From: Talinum fruticosum
Lineage: Eukaryota > Streptophyta > Magnoliopsida > Caryophyllales > Talinaceae
Assembly: GCA_021018815.1 (NCBI GenBank)
Contig: JAITYX010000045.1
Coordinates: 2,170,001-2,234,000, forward strand
DNA: 64,000 nucleotides
Direction: 5' to 3'
Shown: positions 59,301 to 64,000 of the stretch, piece by piece
Layout: the number at the start of each line of letters is the position of its first letter
Numbering within the stretch: position 1 is the stretch's first letter
Made by a program: the position numbers and the translations under genes
Notes under the pieces: generated by a model
The model's database searches: none
Told to the model about the DNA's origin: nothing
What the model saw: only the letters and a program-made list of their open reading frames with translations

Positions 59301-60634
59301 TGGCACTCATTCAATGCCCATTCACATTGAGCAACTCGGGTCATCTTGCACACATCCGTACACTAAAAGTGTCTAATACTAACCATACTCATTCATATCA
59401 TGATGTTTATCAATATTTAGATAAGCAAGAATATCCCTTGGACTCCACACCTAAAGCCCAACTAGCCATCGGGATGTTGGCTGCCCAATTCTTCATCAAT
59501 CGGGGTCAATTGTTCAAGCAAACTAATGTTGGGATTAACTTACTTTGTGTCAATCAACATGAAACAAAGTGCATCATGGAGGAGATTCATGGTGGGGAAT
59601 TTGGACCTCATATGAATAGTAGGATGTTGGTCTAGAAGGTTGAGAGACTCGGTTATTATTGGACAACCATGGTGTCGGACTATGATGATTTTGTTAAAAG
59701 GTGCCATAAATGTCGGTGTATACAAATTTACAATACCAACCGCCGTCATTTCTTACAACGTTAGCTTCTCCCTAGCCATTTTCGGTTTGAGTAATAGATA
59801 TTATTGGCAAGGTAACTCCTAAAGGAATGGGAAGTCACGAATTTGTGTTAGTAGCAATTGACTACATCACCAAATGGGTCGAGGCAGCTTCCTATGCAAC
59901 TTTCACGTTGAAACAGTAGCCAAATTCATTACCCGGAATATTATATGTCGTTATGGGGTGCATCATGAGTTAATAAGTGATCATGGTAGAAATTTTAAGG
60001 AGTAGATGATTTGTTGGATAAGTACAAAATACAACATACAAATCTTCCCCGTATCGCCCTCGGACAAATAGAGCGAGTTGAGGCCGCTAATAAGAATATT
60101 CGGAAGATAGTAGAGAAAATGGTAGTCACCTATAAGGATTGGCCCGACAAATTGCCTTTCGCCTTGTGGGGTTATAGAACTTCTATTAAAGCTTATACGG
60201 GAGCAACGCCTTGCTCCCTAGTTTATGGCATTGGAGCAGTCCTTCTAATTGAGATTGCCATTCCCTCATTAAGGATAATTGCTAAGAGCCAAATTCCAAA
60301 AGCGAGAATGGGCCAAGGCACGTTATGAGGAATTAGTATTATTGAATGAGAGACGTCTCGACGCTTTAGATAATGTCCAAATATACCAAGCTCGCATATC
60401 CAGGGCATTTAATAAGAAGGTTAAGCCTTGAAATTTACAAATTGGAGATTTGGTCCTTAAGGAAATAAGAGCACCAATTCAGGACCCGTGAGGAAAGTTT
60501 AAGACCAACTGGCAAGGCCCGTTTATACTTCGTCAAATTTTACCCGGCGGAATGGTCAAATTAACTCGATTTGGATGGAGAAGAGATATTCCAAGTACAC
60601 CAACTTAGATCAGTTGAAGAAGTACTACGTTTAG
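59301..60634 (+). pseudogene. Integrase of element B
   Basis: The integrase joins element DNA to the host chromosome. The zinc-binding head reads EEIHGGEFGPHMNSRMLV (59578), then GYYWTTMVSDYDDFVKRCHK (59650), a complete H-H-C-C arrangement. The catalytic core is partly readable: a DYITKWVEAA segment at 59860-59890 and a SDHGRNFK-like segment at 59980. After a frameshift come NKNIRKIVEKMV, WPDKLPFALWGYRTS and TGATPCSLVYG (60090-60235). A C-terminal part with LARPVYTSSNF-like remnants ends LKKYYV and the stop at 60632-60634. Frameshifts and stops lie throughout. Confidence 0.85.
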
Positions 60635-61094
60635 CAAGTCCTAGATAGTAGGTCGAGCCCAGCCCAACCAGAGCTAGGCCATGGTCGGGCCAGCCACCAC
60701 CCGGACAACGATGGGCTGGCCAGGCCACGCTTTCCCTTTGATTATCCGATTCCCTTATTTACTTGGATAACCCAATTAGGGAGTCCATTAGTATCTTTTA
60801 TTTAAGGGTGGTCCAATTTACCTATTTTTTTGTCTATACCTCTAAGTGAGTGATAAAAAATAAAAGTATAGCATACCTACTACTTACCTAAATACATAGC
60901 TAACAAAAGGGAAATAATTGCAAGCATACTACTTATAAAATACTAATAACGCTATTCTAAAGAGGCAAAACTAAACCTCCCTTTCTTTTATTCTATCTTA
61001 AGAGTCCGAGCCCTAGTCTATCTTTACTTTCTTTCCCTTAGGATCGCTAGACTCAGCCTCTTCATCACGAAGTGCGTTCCTTTAGTTGTTGAAT
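60635..61094. other. Spacer after pol in element B
   Basis: GC-rich near 60660-60720 (GGGCCAGCC and GGGCTGGCC words), AT-rich after. No coding signal; it separates pol from the convergent antisense gene. Confidence 0.5.
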
Positions 61095-62601
61095 TCAATG
61101 AGCCCTCCTTTCTTCAGCTTCTTTAGCTTTAGTTTCTCTTTGCCGAGCGCGTTTAGCCATCCGAGGGTTTATTTCACGAATTTGGAAAGGCGTAGCAGCA
61201 GGAACAACTTCTTCAGGATTCATCTCTCCGAGTTTCGAGTGCCTTTCATCGTTGGGGATCTACATCTATTATTCACTCGGATAATAGGGAGAAACGGTAA
61301 TGTTGGGTTTGCCTTCAAGTGTCGGCAGCTTCGGCGGACCTCTCCAATATTCAGGCCATGACCTAGTTTGTTTAAAGTTACCATGCCCTTTGAACAAGTC
61401 AAAGGTAGCCGTCGGATACAATCCAATAGTGGTATTACTTATTCTCTCCCCATCTACTTCAACACATGACTAGGGAAGTAATACGTGTTGTCTTTGGAAT
61501 AGGGAAATTAACGGGATCTGCGAGGTATGTTTTTGGAATAGGGACACCTTCCAGGTGTTTACCATACCAAAGGAGATCGTTATTATGATTTTTAAGGTAT
61601 TCCTCCCACCAAGAAGTCGGGTGATCGGCTACCACGGCTTTTCGCTTTCGCTAGCGAACCGAGGCTAAATATGTATCCACTTTTGGAGGAGCATGAATAA
61701 GTTTTAGATGCTCCATCAACCGGATCTACACATCACATATTCAAAATCAAATATTAGTGTCCTGCATGGTTAAAATCTAAATCTTTTAGGCCCAATAGGA
61801 GCAAAATCAAAAGAAAAAATATAATATCGACGAGATAGGCGTAAACGAAAGTTGGAGTCTTTAGGCATGGACCGGAGGTGACTTGGCCTCGGCAATGCCG
61901 GACAATCGTCTTGTGGCCGGCGCCACCGAACTGTTTACGTGGTTTGCTTTCGTTCGTTGTTTTATGCTTACCCGCATAACAAGGGGCTCCGCGGAAGTTC
62001 CGCTCGGCTTTGGCTTCAACCCAGTCTAAAATGATGATTATTTCACCTACTATTAGTGGTGTTAGGGAACAATAATCCTCTAACTGTTCCATTAGAGTCG
62101 GTAAAGCCACCTGGCGCCGGATTTTCGTGGCTTCCTACCAACAGGAATCCATCTATCATACAGGTGATAATAGCTCGTCGCCTTGGGATGATAATGGATT
62201 GGGCATAAGCGAACGTGTTTCGATAATGTTTCATTAAATTGGTCAAACTCACCCGGTTCCCAATAAGAATCCACCCTAGATTTTTATTACTCGGCTTACG
62301 TAGATATTTATATTTTTCATGGAGGTTTTATGAGGATTTGGGTATAGTTAGTTTTATTCGCCTAAAACCGCCTAATGTAGCATCGAATTCTTCGAGCAGC
62401 GGGCACAGCTTCCTTATCCCCAAACCTAAAGACATGTTGGTGAGGATCCTAGTAGGCTACAGCAGCTCTTGAGAAGGTCCAATAGACCTTCACTCGGCGA
62501 ATGCTCGAATAAGACGTTCAGCCCATAATTGGTTAACTCGTATCTATCCATGTTACTCATCTCATCCATTCACCATGTTAACTCTGGTCATGAAGTTCAT
62601 G
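61095..62601 (-). pseudogene. Antisense DUF7745-like gene of element B
   Basis: The start is the ATG at 62601 (MNFMTRV); the stop is at 61095 after REINPRMAKRARQRE and KEAEERRAH, a basic coiled tail. Landmarks: LGIRKLCPLLEEFDATLGGF near 62425-62370, GFLLVGSHENPAPGG near 62145-62105, and a later EQLEDYCSLTPLIVGEI. All three match the gene of E. An intron-like gap separates the last of these from RLMEHLKLIHAPPKVDTY (61720-61670). The gene converges on pol. Neighbour on the same strand is the PMD gene. Stops and shifts show decay; function unknown. Confidence 0.6.
61726..61971 (-). other. Intron-like segment in the antisense gene of B
   Basis: Minus strand: donor GTAAGCA at 61971, acceptor GTGTAG ending at 61726. 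The donor and both exon edges match element E. An intron on this strand would not be removed from the genomic RNA of the element, so it can persist through retrotransposition. Confidence 0.5.
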
Positions 62602-62700
62602 ATTTTGTTTTTGAATGGGAGAAAGGGATATGGTTTGCTTTTAGTTTGGTTCAATGAAGGCTTTTGGCATTTGTTTGTCTTTAGCACCGTAGGCGGATCC

Positions 62701-62708
62701 TATTCATA
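62701..62708 (-). promoter_or_regulatory. TATA-like box of the antisense gene in B
   Basis: TATGAATA on the minus strand, 100 bp before the ATG at 62601, at the place of TATAAAAA in element E. Confidence 0.45.
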
Positions 62709-63130
62709 GGAGTTTTCTAGAGTTCTTAGAGTCCTCCCGCAATTCAATCACCGAGTAATCACAAACCCCTTAGGATTTATAGGTGGCTGATGGCAGCCAT
62801 AGCCTTGGCTGGACCTGTCTTGTGGTTTTCTTTGGCCCGTGAGATCCTCGGACCATCTTATCTCCTGCCCATGCCCATGGCGCACACCGTGTTATTCTTT
62901 TGGACCATGCACTTGAGATTTTTCGTTTTCCTTTTAATTATTTGCTTTTAGGGGAATAGGGGCTAGTGCATTTTTTAGTGCATTTTTTAATTTGTCTTTG
63001 TAATTTTTCCTAAGTTTTATGCATCATATTCAATAAAAGAACACATTTTTATAATCGAGTCCCGCATCTTACCCCATTGCATAAGAGTCTTCATTACAAT
63101 GTAAATAATACATTAATAAACAAATACCCT
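62709..63130. other. Spacer between the antisense genes of B
   Basis: The part at 62940-63130 matches element C 14782-14930 and resembles element E 51386-51500 (GCATCATATT, AAAAGAACACA). It probably holds the transcript end of the PMD gene. No coding signal. Confidence 0.45.
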
Positions 63131-64000
63131 ATAAGGGACTCATTAATCGACAAGCGATGGAAGCAAGCAAGAAGTCATCCAAAACGGATATAGAGAATTG
63201 ACCCCCTTCATCACCCTAATAAGAGCTACCTCCTTGATTCCAAGGTTGAGAAGCTTTATGAGTCGGACCGCTACAGGAAAACCGAGGGAAATAAAGAGGG
63301 TTCCCATGATGGTCGAAGGCCCGCAAGGGAAGGATGTTCAAGCTCTCCCTGAATAGATAGATCCCGCATCCGAAGCACTAGGCCCGGAAGTGCTAGGCCC
63401 CGCCTCGAAAACACTCCTATGGTGTGCATGCCACGAAGAACGCCGTGAAGAACCTTGTCTAGCATTACTACTAGAAGGTGCTTATTGATCGGGGGCATGA
63501 GATTGTGTCTCGGGAACACTAGGAAGACTACCGGAAGAAGGTGCTCTAGATCGACGCCTCTACAAGATCAAAGTAGTAATTAGCAAATCACTAAAATCTC
63601 AATGAAATTAGCACTCTACTAATCAAGACCTTACCCGAAATAAGGGAAAGATCGCCCAGTCGGGAAGTTTTGGATTCCCCGAAGAGCACATTGAAATTCG
63701 ATGGACATAGCTCTAGATTGCTCCCGGTTATACTACAAAGTTTATTCGATGATATCAGCAAGAAAAATACTTTTAGCATGCAACTAAAAGCAAAGAGTAT
63801 ATAACTCTTTCCCTTCGCCAATTTCTAGGGAAGGGATGCCCAACACATTCCTCTTCCGGGATTTACGGAATTCTCACGAAACGAGGAAGTCCCCCTGGAA
63901 GAGTAACATCCACATCGAGACTTGGGATATGGATATCCACGAAGTGATCTGCCAAAGGTGAAGATTAATTTCCATGTAAGAAATTCAAGTTATAAGGAGA
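63131..64000 (-). pseudogene. C-terminal part of the antisense PMD gene of B
   Basis: The sequence follows the second half of the PMD gene of element C (15860 down to 14950): a region with CCATGTAAGAAATTC near the right edge, the CTCCCGGTTATAC area at 63720 and the TAGTAGTAATGCTAGACAAGG tail exon at about 63480-63455. Frames are broken. The mobile domain itself would lie beyond the window edge. Confidence 0.65.

Larger units (their letters stand above)
52876..64000 (+). mobile_element. Tat-lineage Ty3/Gypsy element B, most complete copy
   Basis: In order: part of the 5' LTR, leader, gag, protease, RT, RNase H, a second plant-type RNase H, integrase (stop at 60634), then an antisense DUF7745-like gene and the end of an antisense PMD gene. 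The 3' LTR lies beyond the right edge. RT before integrase is diagnostic of Ty3/Gypsy; the doubled RNase H and antisense genes point to Tat. Coding frames are broken by many stops. Confidence 0.9.

Overview
The window looks like heterochromatic DNA of a flowering plant. A tandem satellite array occupies the left edge, and almost everything else is LTR retrotransposon, nested several layers deep and broken by stops, frameshifts and deletions. Plant-specific signs are Tat-lineage Ty3/Gypsy pol with the extra plant-type RNase H, Ty1/Copia elements resembling Sireviruses (tRNA-Met primer site, env-like gene after pol), and a plant mobile domain protein. I found no convincing host gene, tRNA, rRNA or CRISPR array. 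The species cannot be told from this sequence.

Layout: 1-3653, about 24 copies of a 153-bp satellite with a four-monomer higher-order pattern. 3654-11515, Tat element A (- strand), cut by the satellite before protease; its 5' LTR holds a 2.94-kb solo LTR. 11516-12140, Copia RT fragment (-). 12141-21225, 3' half of a Sirevirus-like Copia element C1 (+) with env-like gene and 3' LTR; Tat derivative C (14488-20152) sits in that LTR. 21226-23256, unassigned AT-rich DNA. 23257-39852, a nearly complete Sirevirus-like element F (-), carrying three solo LTRs. 40256-40915, compound microsatellite. 41603-46714, element G (-): LTR pair with gag and protease only. 46838-52875, Tat element E (-), LTR plus 3' internal part. 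52876-64000, Tat element B (+), with gag, protease, RT, two RNase H domains and integrase; it was inserted into an antisense gene of E and runs off the right edge.

The most interesting system is in the Tat family. Between pol and the 3' LTR, copies carry two genes on the strand opposite to gag-pol, placed head to tail: one encodes a plant mobile domain (PMD) protein, the other a second protein with DUF7745-like motifs. Copies of each show a TATA-like box 100-160 bp before the start codon, and the second gene shows an intron-like interruption with a GTAAGCA donor at the same place in both copies. The Copia env-like gene of F also has its own TATA box. Auxiliary genes with private promoters therefore appear in both lineages. 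Every copy here is defective; the inference rests on comparing copies.
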